Positions 1-5,804 are shown, counted from the first letter of the stretch. The stretch is 5,804 nt of DNA from Sulfurovum sp. (GCA_026984165.1 JALSSQ010000005.1:1-5804); one strand, 5' to 3'. Translations and numbers: made by a program. The notes: generated by a model not told the origin, from the letters alone.

Positions 1-834
1 GATTCTAATGATTATTATTCTACACAGCCCAATGGTGGAAATCGTAATGATTATTATTATAAAGATAATATTCATTTTAATGAGAGTGGCGGCAGAAGAG
101 TTGTTAATTATATTTTCTCAGCTATTGGTGGACAAAATGTGTTTGATAAAATGACCCTAGAAGAGTTTTCTGATGCAGGAAGCAGCTATGAGCATAAAAC
201 TGTAGAAAATATCAATAAAGGTTTAGCGACAATGAACCTTCATCTTGCCATACCTACTGGAGCCAATAAACAAGAGGTTTGGATAGCATTTAAAGACGAA
301 AGTACAACAAAAGTACTTAATGGAACAACAGTTAACTTTGTAAAAACAAATCAATCCTTGACATCAATGCTCAATAAAGATGGTAGTTCAAGTAACATTA
401 CGATGCAGGTTGAACAAATGTTTTCAGGACTCAATGGAAACAATTACTCTGCCCAAAGCAGTGATATCGTGCCTGTAGAGATGCTTACTAAAGGATCGTG
501 GTTTATTGGTCCTGCAGTGGGTAATAGTACTGAAGGAAAATTACGCTTTAGTGGATTAGAAGATGTTAAAAGATATACTATAGAACTAGGTGCAATACGT
601 GTATTAGATAATAATAGCAATACACAAGACATAAGTAGAACAGGTAACTATAATCTTACAGGAAGCATTTCTCAAAATGCCCAGTTTAACAGTGATGATG
701 CCAATGACAGAAGTTTGAAATTTGAGCATGTGCAACCAGATAACAACGGTACGATTTCGTTGGATATTACGATTCCTCAAGGAAGTCAATATAAATGGGC
801 ATATTTAGGTTGGCTTAAGCTTATAGAAGAATAA
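1..834 (+). CDS. C-terminal part of a probable SGNH/GDSL-type hydrolase with a beta-rich C-terminal domain (5' end outside window)
   Basis: The frame is open from base 1 to the TAA at 832-834, giving 277 residues with no start in view. A GTG at 139 is in frame but has no good ribosome site, and coding sequence continues upstream of it, so I treat the gene as cut by the window edge. Residues 22-25 read D-N-I-H and are followed by FNESGGRRVVNYIF. This matches the last conserved block (D-x-x-H, then a Gly and a helix) that supplies the catalytic Asp and His in SGNH/GDSL esterases. The remaining roughly 230 residues have no further catalytic motif. They are rich in Asn, Ser, Thr and Gly, with alternating hydrophobic strands and an ending (YKWAYLGWLKLIEE) like the final strand of beta-sandwich modules on secreted carbohydrate-active proteins. 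A role in glycan deacylation is inferred. The serine block and any signal peptide would lie upstream. A terminator follows, so it is not in the wecB operon. Confidence 0.6.
   Translation, partial: DSNDYYSTQPNGGNRNDYYYKDNIHFNESGGRRVVNYIFSAIGGQNVFDKMTLEEFSDAGSSYEHKTVENINKGLATMNLHLAIPTGANKQEVWIAFKDESTTKVLNGTTVNFVKTNQSLTSMLNKDGSSSNITMQVEQMFSGLNGNNYSAQSSDIVPVEMLTKGSWFIGPAVGNSTEGKLRFSGLEDVKRYTIELGAIRVLDNNSNTQDISRTGNYNLTGSISQNAQFNSDDANDRSLKFEHVQPDNNGTISLDITIPQGSQYKWAYLGWLKLIEE
7..58 (+). repeat. 13-bp direct repeat encoding Asn-Asp-Tyr-Tyr
   Basis: The 13-mer AATGATTATTATT occurs at 7-19 and again at 46-58, 39 bases (13 codons) apart and in the same frame. It gives two N-D-Y-Y motifs in a low-complexity Asn/Tyr/Gly stretch just before the D-x-x-H motif. 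It could be a small in-frame duplication or simply biased composition. Only these two copies are visible because the window begins here. Confidence 0.4.
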
Positions 835-843
835 TTACTTACT

Positions 844-875
844 AAAGTCAAAAACAAAAGTTTTTGACTTTTTTT
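844..875 (+). terminator. AT-rich rho-independent terminator after the hydrolase gene
   Basis: A perfect 12-bp inverted repeat (arms 844-855 AAAGTCAAAAAC and 860-871) encloses an AAAA loop and runs into a T-tract (869-875), with a second seven-T tract at 879-885. It lies 9 bases after the stop of the upstream gene. The stem has only three G/C pairs, so it is weak by E. coli standards but reasonable for an AT-rich genome. Since the arms are complementary and A-rich/T-rich, it could also act weakly in the other direction. Confidence 0.7.
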
Positions 876-890
876 GACTTTTTTTGACTA
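861..890 (+). repeat. Three tandem 10-bp repeats TTTTTGACT(T/A)
   Basis: Copies at 861-870, 871-880 and 881-890 are identical except for the last base of the third (A instead of T). The first copy is the right arm of the terminator hairpin and the third abuts the TATAAT box. The left hairpin arm (844-854) could equally well pair with the second copy, so alternative stems are possible. The 10-bp unit equals about one helical turn, placing all T-tracts on one face of the DNA. Confidence 0.85.
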
Positions 891-894
891 TAAT
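861..894 (+). promoter_or_regulatory. Predicted sigma70-type promoter of the wecB operon
   Basis: A perfect TATAAT lies at 889-894. No properly spaced -35 box is present: TTGACT at 864-869 would leave a 19-bp spacer and TTGACT at 874-879 only 9. Instead, T-tracts repeat every 10 bp up to the -10 element. This is the arrangement described for Campylobacter/Helicobacter housekeeping promoters, where a periodic T-rich signal replaces the -35 box. The start of transcription would be near 900-902, leaving a leader of about 36 bases before wecB. The element is predicted from sequence only. Confidence 0.65.
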
Positions 895-921
895 ACATCT
901 TTACATAATAGAATTTAACAT

Positions 922-939
922 AGAGGGAAGAAGAGATTG
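922..939 (+). promoter_or_regulatory. Ribosome binding site and TTG start of wecB
   Basis: A purine-rich stretch (AGAGGG at 922-927, followed by AAGAAGAGA) precedes the TTG at 937-939. An in-frame TAA at 916-918 excludes any start further upstream. The next in-frame ATG (985) would remove the first Rossmann strand and the substrate-binding Arg of the GTRPE motif. TTG is therefore the only sensible start. Confidence 0.75.
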
Positions 940-2076
940 AAAAAAATATTAATAGTTTTTGGTACAAGACCAGAAGCGATAAAAATGGCACCACTTGTGA
1001 TTGCTCTACAAGAACATCAAGATTATATTGAAAGTAAAGTATGTGTTACAGCACAACATAGACAGATGCTTGATCAGGTATTGGATATATTTGATATTAC
1101 ACCCGATTTTGATTTGGATATTATGCAAGCAGGACAAGATCTTTATGATGTAACAAGCAAGATACTTTTGGGCATGAGAGAAATACTGGAATCTTATAGT
1201 CCGGACATTGTTTTGGTGCATGGAGATACGACAACAACTATTGCTACAGCATTGAGTGCTTTTTATCAGAAAATACCTGTAGGGCATGTTGAAGCAGGAT
1301 TGCGTACAGGTGATATTTACAGCCCTTGGCCCGAAGAAGCCAATCGTAAGCTTACTGGTGCTATAACGCAGTATCATTTTGCACCTACACAAACAAGCGC
1401 CAGTAATCTTTTGGCAGAAGGTATTAATCAGAAAAATATTTATATTACAGGCAATACTGTTATTGATGCACTGTTGTGGGTTTTAAGAAAGATTGAAACA
1501 ACACACTCTTTAAAAGAATCATTATCACAAAAGATAAAATCTTCTTTTTCTGCCTTTGGAGAGGCAGATAGAATTGTATTGATTACAGGACATAGACGAG
1601 AAAACTTTGGACAAGGTTTTTTAGATATGTGCAGTGGCATCAAAACCCTTGCACAGAAACATCCTGATGTGCACTTTGTCTATCCTGTGCATCTTAATCC
1701 CAATGTGCAACAACCTGTAATGGAGATACTTTCAGACATTAGTAATGTTTATTTGATTGAACCACTTGACTATGAGCCTTTTGTCTATCTTATGAGTAAA
1801 TCCTATCTTATTTTAACAGATAGTGGAGGCATACAAGAAGAAGCACCAAGCTTAGGAAAGCCAGTATTGGTGATGAGAGATACAACAGAGCGGCCAGAGG
1901 CAGTAGATGCCGGTACGGTTAAGCTTGTAGGTGCAAATACACAAAATATTGTCCGTGAAGTAGATAGACTGCTCAATGATAAAGTAGCGTATGAAATGAT
2001 GAGTAAGGCACATAACCCTTATGGTGATGGGCAGGCATGCAAAAAAATCATTGATATATTGATAAAGGAGAAATAA
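937..2076 (+). CDS. wecB: UDP-N-acetylglucosamine 2-epimerase (non-hydrolysing)
   Basis: Interconverts UDP-GlcNAc and UDP-ManNAc in the cytoplasm (EC 5.1.3.14), the first step towards ManNAc uronic acid in surface glycans. The 379-residue length is normal for the bacterial non-hydrolysing family, which has a GT-B-like two-domain fold. Visible motifs are FGTRPEAIKM (8-17, phosphate and substrate binding), VHGD (Asp97), HVEAGLRTGD (Glu119), SPWPEEANR (Glu133), ITGHRREN (His219) and TDSGGIQEE (294-302, uridine diphosphate binding). These include the counterparts of the catalytic Asp, two Glu and His known from the E. coli enzyme, so the protein should be active. It begins with TTG. The TAA stop overlaps the ATG of the next gene by one base (TAATG), which points to coupled translation with wecC. 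It is the first gene of the operon, downstream of the predicted promoter. The absence of a hydrolysing-type (NeuC) context and the adjacent wecC support the call. Confidence 0.95.
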   Translation: MKKILIVFGTRPEAIKMAPLVIALQEHQDYIESKVCVTAQHRQMLDQVLDIFDITPDFDLDIMQAGQDLYDVTSKILLGMREILESYSPDIVLVHGDTTTTIATALSAFYQKIPVGHVEAGLRTGDIYSPWPEEANRKLTGAITQYHFAPTQTSASNLLAEGINQKNIYITGNTVIDALLWVLRKIETTHSLKESLSQKIKSSFSAFGEADRIVLITGHRRENFGQGFLDMCSGIKTLAQKHPDVHFVYPVHLNPNVQQPVMEILSDISNVYLIEPLDYEPFVYLMSKSYLILTDSGGIQEEAPSLGKPVLVMRDTTERPEAVDAGTVKLVGANTQNIVREVDRLLNDKVAYEMMSKAHNPYGDGQACKKIIDILIKEK

Positions 2077-3293
2077 TGCAAGCAAAAACAGTATGTGTAG
2101 TAGGGTTGGGTTATATTGGTCTTCCAACAGCTGCACTCTTAGCAAATAGACAGTATCATGTACATGGAGTGGATGTTGTACAAAGTACAGTTGATACCAT
2201 TAATCAGGGAAAGATTCACATTGTTGAACCAGATTTGGATACCTTTGTAAGATCAGCAGTAAATTCAGGAAACTTGGTAGCAGATATTAAACCCAAAGCA
2301 TCAGATGTTTTTATTATTGCTGTACCTACACCTTTTCATGATGGTTTTGTACCAAATATAGATTATGTAGTCTCTGCGACAGAAGCAATAGCCCCATATG
2401 TTCAAGCAGGTAATATAGTTATTCTTGAGTCTACATCACCAGTAGGTACAACAGATAAAATAGCACAGGTTCTTGAGGAAAAAGGTGTAGATATAAGTCA
2501 TGTGCATATTGCACATTGTCCAGAAAGGGTTTTGCCTGGACAGATTATGCGTGAATTGGTAGAAAATGATCGTATCGTGGGTGGAATTAATGAAAAAGCG
2601 ACAAAAGAGACAGCGGCTTTTTATGCAACTTTTGTGAGTGGAAATATTTTGCAGACAGATGCTAAAACAGCTGAAATGGCAAAATTAACGGAAAACAGTT
2701 ACAGGGATGTGAATATTGCATTTGCTAATGAGCTTTCTATACTTTGTGATAAATTTGATATAGATGTTTGGGAGTTGATTGGATTGGCAAATCGTCACCC
2801 CAGGGTGAATATATTGCAGCCTGGTACAGGTGTAGGAGGACATTGTATTGCTGTAGATCCATGGTTTATTGTGCATGCAGGAGGAGAAGACGCAAAAATA
2901 ATCAAAACTGCAAGAGAGGTTAATACCTATAAAACAGAATGGGCAATAGAGAAAATCAAACAAGCGGCACAAACATTTAAAAATAAAGAAGGAAGAGATG
3001 CAAAAATTGCATGTATGGGGTTGGCATTTAAACCAAATATCGATGATTTGAGAGAATCACCAGCTGTTTATGTAACAAGAGAGTTGCTTGCACAGAAATA
3101 CAATGTCTTGTCCGTTGAGCCAAATCTTGAAGTTTCAGATGAATTTGTTTTATATGATGTTGATACTGCTATAGAAGATGCAGATATCATAGTCTTTCTT
3201 GTTTCCCATGATGAATTTAAAGGTATACGTATCTTTGGCAAAACTGTATTTGATTTCTGTGGTGTGACACGTATAAAGGATGAAAGAAAATGA
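2076..3293 (+). CDS. wecC: UDP-N-acetyl-D-mannosamine dehydrogenase
   Basis: Oxidises UDP-ManNAc twice with NAD+ to UDP-ManNAcA (EC 1.1.1.336), using the product of the preceding gene. At 405 residues it has the usual three-part layout of UDP-sugar dehydrogenases: an N-terminal NAD domain with GLGYIG (10-15) and an acidic residue after strand 2 (Asp33), a central domain, and a C-terminal UDP-binding domain. Active-site motifs are present: CPERVLPG (148-155), AKLTENSYRDVNIAFANE (Lys203, Asn207) and GVGGHCIAVDPWF with the catalytic Cys257. The HCIAVDPWF form and NRHPRVNILQPG are typical of WecC rather than of UDP-glucose dehydrogenase. AAGGAG at 2065-2070 sits 5 bases before the ATG. The TGA stop overlaps the ugd start as ATGA. 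WbpA-type UDP-GlcNAc dehydrogenases are a related alternative, but the wecB partner favours ManNAc. Confidence 0.94.
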   Translation: MQAKTVCVVGLGYIGLPTAALLANRQYHVHGVDVVQSTVDTINQGKIHIVEPDLDTFVRSAVNSGNLVADIKPKASDVFIIAVPTPFHDGFVPNIDYVVSATEAIAPYVQAGNIVILESTSPVGTTDKIAQVLEEKGVDISHVHIAHCPERVLPGQIMRELVENDRIVGGINEKATKETAAFYATFVSGNILQTDAKTAEMAKLTENSYRDVNIAFANELSILCDKFDIDVWELIGLANRHPRVNILQPGTGVGGHCIAVDPWFIVHAGGEDAKIIKTAREVNTYKTEWAIEKIKQAAQTFKNKEGRDAKIACMGLAFKPNIDDLRESPAVYVTRELLAQKYNVLSVEPNLEVSDEFVLYDVDTAIEDADIIVFLVSHDEFKGIRIFGKTVFDFCGVTRIKDERK

Positions 3294-4456
3294 AAATTGC
3301 GATAGCAGGAACAGGATATGTAGGACTTTCAAATGGAATCTTATTGGCACAACACAATGAGGTTGTTGCACTTGATATAGTACTCGAAAAAATTGAAATG
3401 CTCAATAAGAAAATATTGCCTATAGAAGATAGAGAATTAGAAGAGTATCTTAAGCATAAGGTGTTAAATTTCACAGCAACTTTAAATAAAGAAGAAGCAT
3501 ATAAGGATGCAGAGTATGTAATTATTGCTACACCTACTGATTATGATCCTGTTACAAACTATTTTGATACAAGTTCTGTTGAATCGGTGATAAAAGATGT
3601 GATGCGTATTAACCCAAATGCAACTATGGTGATTAAATCAACAGTACCTGTTGGATATACGGAACAAATTAAAAAAGAATTAGAATGTGAAAACATTATG
3701 TTTTCTCCAGAATTTTTACGTGAAGGGAAAGCTTTATATGACAATCTTTATCCTTCACGAATTATTGTAGGAGAGAAATCTGAAAGGGCAGAGATCTTTG
3801 CAAATCTTTTAGCTGATGGTGCTATAAAAGAAGATATTGATATTCTTTTTACTGATCCTACAGAAGCTGAAGCTGTAAAACTCTTTTCAAATACTTATCT
3901 TGCAATGCGTGTGGCATATTTTAATGAGTTAGATTCTTATGCCGCAGCACAAGGTTTAGATAGTCGTCAAATTATTGAGGGTGTAGGGCTGGATCCAAGG
4001 ATTGGTAATCACTATAACAACCCTTCATTTGGCTATGGTGGGTATTGTTTGCCTAAAGATACAAAACAGTTACGCGCAAATTATGAAAATGTACCCAATA
4101 ACCTTATAGGGGCAATTGTAGATGCCAATAGTACACGGAAAGATTTTATAGCACAAAGTATTATTGATAAAAATCCAAAAATTGTTGGTGTCTATAGACT
4201 TGTAATGAAAAGTGGTTCTGATAACTTTAGAGCTTCCTCGATTCAAGGTATTATGAAAAGGATTAAAGCTAAGGGTATAGAAGTAGTTATTTATGAACCA
4301 TCATTAAAAGAAGAGCATTTCTTTAATTCTAGGGTTATTCGAGATTTAGATACATTTAAGGAAATGTCAGATGTGATAGTGGCAAATAGGTATGATGATA
4401 TTTTTCAGGATGTGAAAGAAAAAGTATATACACGTGATTTATTTGGGAGTGATTAA
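3290..4456 (+). CDS. ugd: UDP-glucose 6-dehydrogenase
   Basis: Oxidises UDP-glucose to UDP-glucuronate with two NAD+ (EC 1.1.1.22), feeding the epimerase encoded next. The 388-residue protein has GTGYVG (7-12) for NAD, TPTDYD (81-86), KSTVPVGYT, FSPEFLREGKALYDN (138-152), Lys197 and Asn201 in the central helix, and GYGGYCLPKDTK with catalytic Cys253 plus Lys256 and Asp257. Its length and much of its sequence, including the VYTRDLFGSD ending, recall the short (388-residue) E. coli-type Ugd rather than the longer form of about 440 residues. That comparison is from memory. It starts within the wecC stop (ATGA), with AAAGGA 9 bases upstream. It belongs to the same superfamily as the preceding gene but is clearly a different subfamily, not a recent duplicate. 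Confidence 0.95.
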   Translation: MKIAIAGTGYVGLSNGILLAQHNEVVALDIVLEKIEMLNKKILPIEDRELEEYLKHKVLNFTATLNKEEAYKDAEYVIIATPTDYDPVTNYFDTSSVESVIKDVMRINPNATMVIKSTVPVGYTEQIKKELECENIMFSPEFLREGKALYDNLYPSRIIVGEKSERAEIFANLLADGAIKEDIDILFTDPTEAEAVKLFSNTYLAMRVAYFNELDSYAAAQGLDSRQIIEGVGLDPRIGNHYNNPSFGYGGYCLPKDTKQLRANYENVPNNLIGAIVDANSTRKDFIAQSIIDKNPKIVGVYRLVMKSGSDNFRASSIQGIMKRIKAKGIEVVIYEPSLKEEHFFNSRVIRDLDTFKEMSDVIVANRYDDIFQDVKEKVYTRDLFGSD

Positions 4457-4459
4457 TTA

Positions 4460-5512
4460 ATGAAAATTTTAGTAACAGGTACGGCAGGATTTATTGGCTA
4501 TCATCTTGCAAAAAAACTACTTGAACGTGGAGATGAAGTAGTAGGGATTGATAATATCAATGATTATTATGATGTGAATTTGAAGTTTGGACGTTTGAAA
4601 GATTTGGGAATTTCTAAAGATGAGATTAAAGAAAATATTGCAGTTAGATCTAGCATCTTCCCCAAACATACTTTCTTAAAACTGGATCTTTCGAATAAAG
4701 AAGGTATGGATAAGCTTTTTAAAGAGGAACAATTTGATGCAGTATGTAATCTTGCGGCTCAGGCAGGAGTTCGTTATTCACTTGAAAATCCTTATGCATA
4801 TATAGAAAGTAATGTGCTTGGTTTTTTAAATATCCTTGAAGGGTGCAGGAATCATAATGTGTCTAATCTTGCATATGCATCTAGTTCTTCTGTGTATGGA
4901 CTTAACAAATCTCAGCCCTTTAGAACATCAGATAAAACAGAACATCAAGTAAGTGTGTATGCTGCTACAAAGAAGTCCAATGAAATGCTTGCACATACCT
5001 ATAGTCATCTTTATGGTATTCGTACTACAGGATTACGTTTTTTTACTGTGTATGGTCCTTGGGGCAGACCAGATATGGCACCTATGCTTTTTACAGATGC
5101 AATACTTAATGATAGAGCGATAAAAGTCTTTAATTATGGGAAAATGAGTCGAGATTTTACATATATTGATGATATTGTGGAAGGGTTAATAAAAGTGATA
5201 GATAATCCAGCAGAAAAAAATACTAAATGGAATGCAGAAGATCCTGAAATACAAAGTTCATCAGCACCTTATCATATTTATAATATTGGAAATAATGCTC
5301 CTGTGGATTTAATGGAATTTATAACAACAATTGAAAAGACATTAGGAAAAGTAGCAGAGAAAGAGATGCTTCCAATGCAACCAGGTGATGTTGAATCAAC
5401 CTATGCGGACACTACAGAACTTACAGAAAATTTTAACTATAAACCGAATACATCGTTAGATGTAGGTGTAGAAAAGTTTATCAAGTGGTATAAAGAATTT
5501 TATACACTATAA
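4460..5512 (+). CDS. UDP-glucuronate 4-epimerase (extended SDR family)
   Basis: Converts UDP-glucuronate to UDP-galacturonate (EC 5.1.3.6), using the product of ugd. The 350-residue protein is an extended short-chain dehydrogenase. It has GTAGFIG (7-13) for NAD, Asp31 after strand 2, NLAAQAGVRYS (97-107), the Ser run SSSSVYG (141-147) and the catalytic YAATK (Tyr167, Lys171). The stretch GLRFFTVYGPWGRPDMA (191-207), together with SSAPYHIYNIGN, is characteristic of the CapI-type UDP-GlcA 4-epimerases and separates it from GalE and from dTDP-glucose dehydratases. The start is 3 bases after the ugd stop, with GGGAG at 4445-4449. A moderately variable insertion at about 50-70 is usual in this family. 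Symbols vary between species (capI, lspL, gla), so none is assigned. UDP-galactose specificity is less likely given the motif and the neighbouring ugd. Confidence 0.92.
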   Translation: MKILVTGTAGFIGYHLAKKLLERGDEVVGIDNINDYYDVNLKFGRLKDLGISKDEIKENIAVRSSIFPKHTFLKLDLSNKEGMDKLFKEEQFDAVCNLAAQAGVRYSLENPYAYIESNVLGFLNILEGCRNHNVSNLAYASSSSVYGLNKSQPFRTSDKTEHQVSVYAATKKSNEMLAHTYSHLYGIRTTGLRFFTVYGPWGRPDMAPMLFTDAILNDRAIKVFNYGKMSRDFTYIDDIVEGLIKVIDNPAEKNTKWNAEDPEIQSSSAPYHIYNIGNNAPVDLMEFITTIEKTLGKVAEKEMLPMQPGDVESTYADTTELTENFNYKPNTSLDVGVEKFIKWYKEFYTL

Positions 5513-5521
5513 GGAGTGAAA

Positions 5522-5674
5522 ATGAAAGGGATTATTTTAGCAGGGGGCAGTGGTACTAGATTATATACTATTACTAAAGTAATGTCAAAACAGATACTCC
5601 CAAGATATGATAAAGCAATGGTTTACTATCCGCTTTTTGTATTGATAATGGCAGGTTATAAGGTATATAGATGA
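5522..5674 (+). pseudogene. rmlA: Truncated remnant of glucose-1-phosphate thymidylyltransferase (rmlA)
   Basis: A strong AAGGAG (5511-5516, overlapping the previous stop) precedes an ATG at 5522. The 50-residue product begins MKGIILAGGSGTRLY and continues through the SKQ-LP-YDK and YYPL-VL-AG blocks that open RmlA/RfbA proteins of about 290 residues, with the nucleotide-binding GGSGTR intact. The match stops at about residue 45 (after MAGYK), and a TGA follows five codons later. The usual Pro after GTRLY is Thr16, and the usual Pro of YDKPM is Ala32, which suggests relaxed selection. No other frame continues RmlA beyond this point because the next gene begins there. The cause is therefore a deletion or replacement, not a simple frameshift. 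The full enzyme makes dTDP-glucose for dTDP-rhamnose; this fragment lacks most of the catalytic domain and cannot do so. It may still be translated and act only as a leader for the next gene. Confidence 0.88.
5660..5673 (+). promoter_or_regulatory. Ribosome binding site and start of the glycosyltransferase inside the rmlA remnant
   Basis: AAGG at 5660-5663 lies 7 bases before the ATG at 5671-5673. The ATG overlaps the remnant's TGA as ATGA, so the start can be reached both by direct initiation and by reinitiation from the remnant. The rmlA similarity ends almost exactly at this AAGG, which suggests the incoming sequence brought its own ribosome site. Confidence 0.6.
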
Positions 5675-5804
5675 AAAAGAAAATTCTTTTTGTACTCTCT
5701 ACATTAACTGGGGGCGGTGCTGAACGGGTTGCCTTGACTTTTATGAATGATATTGATACCAGCAAATATGATGTTGCACTTGTATTACTTCAGGAATATG
5801 GTGA
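5671..5804 (+). CDS. N-terminus of a GT4-type (GT-B fold) glycosyltransferase (3' end outside window)
   Basis: The ATG at 5671 opens a frame that stays open to the window end (44 full codons). The peptide starts MKKKILFVLSTLTGGGAERV, followed by a helix and a second strand (YDVALVLLQ). A hydrophobic strand followed by GGGAERV is the usual N-terminal signature of family-4 glycosyltransferases in capsule and O-antigen clusters, where the Gly-rich loop closes over the acceptor site. The donor-binding C-terminal domain and its E-x7-E motif are not in the window, so donor and linkage cannot be stated. It probably acts in the cytoplasm at the membrane face, adding a sugar to the lipid-linked repeat unit. 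The context suggests a uronic acid or neighbouring residue in the polymer, but this is inference. It overlaps the rmlA remnant by 4 bases. Confidence 0.82.
   Translation, partial: MKKKILFVLSTLTGGGAERVALTFMNDIDTSKYDVALVLLQEYG

Noticed and set aside
139..834. A complete 231-codon gene starting at GTG 139
   Set aside because: The same frame is open to base 1 and contains the D-x-x-H motif upstream of 139. There is no good ribosome site before the GTG, so it is an internal codon.
861..890. A CRISPR-like or short-spacer repeat array
   Set aside because: There are three 10-bp units with no spacers between them. The units are too short and contiguous.
864..894. Classical -35 (TTGACT) plus -10 promoter
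   Set aside because: Neither TTGACT copy is at a 16-18 bp distance from TATAAT (19 and 9 bp instead). The periodic T-tract reading fits better.
1006..1392. 128-codon open frame on the minus strand opposite wecB
   Set aside because: It is antisense to a strongly supported gene, is Cys/Ile/Tyr-rich in the way expected for a reverse reading of AT-rich coding DNA, and shows no family motif.
2076..4456. wecC and ugd as a recent tandem duplication
   Set aside because: They share only superfamily features (NAD loop, Lys/Asn, catalytic Cys) and carry different subfamily signatures, HCIAVDPWF against YCLPKDTK.
5522..5674. A genuine small protein instead of an rmlA fragment
   Set aside because: Nearly every residue up to about 45 lines up with the start of RmlA, and the reading stops at the boundary of the next gene, so a truncation explains it better.
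5574..5765. 63-codon minus-strand open frame spanning the rmlA remnant and glycosyltransferase start
   Set aside because: The plus strand carries clear RmlA and glycosyltransferase motifs here. The minus frame has no recognisable motif or convincing ribosome site.

Overview
This is an AT-rich stretch of bacterial chromosome holding the start of a surface-polysaccharide (capsule or O-antigen) locus. All genes are on the + strand and tightly packed. The low GC, the AT-only look of the codons, and a promoter built from 10-bp-phased T-tracts ahead of a TATAAT box instead of a normal -35 element suggest Campylobacterota (epsilonproteobacteria, of the Sulfurovum/Sulfurimonas/Arcobacter kind). That assignment is an inference. 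No rRNA or other marker gene is present to prove it.

Layout: (1) Positions 1-834 are the C-terminal 277 residues of a protein whose start lies outside the window. It carries what looks like the last catalytic block (D-x-x-H) of an SGNH/GDSL hydrolase, followed by a long Asn/Ser/Thr/Gly-rich, probably beta-sandwich, tail. (2) Positions 835-936 are a compact boundary region: an AT-rich hairpin terminator whose right arm is the first of three tandem 10-bp repeats, and those repeats run directly into a TATAAT box. (3) Positions 937-5512 are an operon of four intact sugar-nucleotide genes: wecB (UDP-GlcNAc 2-epimerase, TTG start), wecC (UDP-ManNAc dehydrogenase), ugd (UDP-glucose 6-dehydrogenase) and a UDP-glucuronate 4-epimerase. 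Stops and starts overlap (TAATG, ATGA) or lie 3 bases apart. (4) Positions 5522-5674 are a truncated remnant of rmlA (glucose-1-phosphate thymidylyltransferase). Its stop overlaps the ATG of (5), a family-4-type glycosyltransferase that begins at 5671 and runs off the window.

How they work together: wecB and wecC make UDP-ManNAc and then UDP-ManNAcA from UDP-GlcNAc. ugd and the epimerase make UDP-GlcA and then UDP-GalA from UDP-glucose. The operon therefore supplies activated uronic acids for an acidic glycan, and the glycosyltransferase presumably starts the assembly section of the locus. The rmlA remnant suggests that a dTDP-sugar branch (such as dTDP-rhamnose) once sat here and was lost by deletion or gene replacement at this junction.

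I see no wholly new biological system. The most interesting points are the rmlA scar coupled to the glycosyltransferase, the shared terminator/promoter repeat block, and the SGNH-type hydrolase with an unfamiliar C-terminal domain next to the polysaccharide genes. There is no gene-free stretch longer than about 100 bases.
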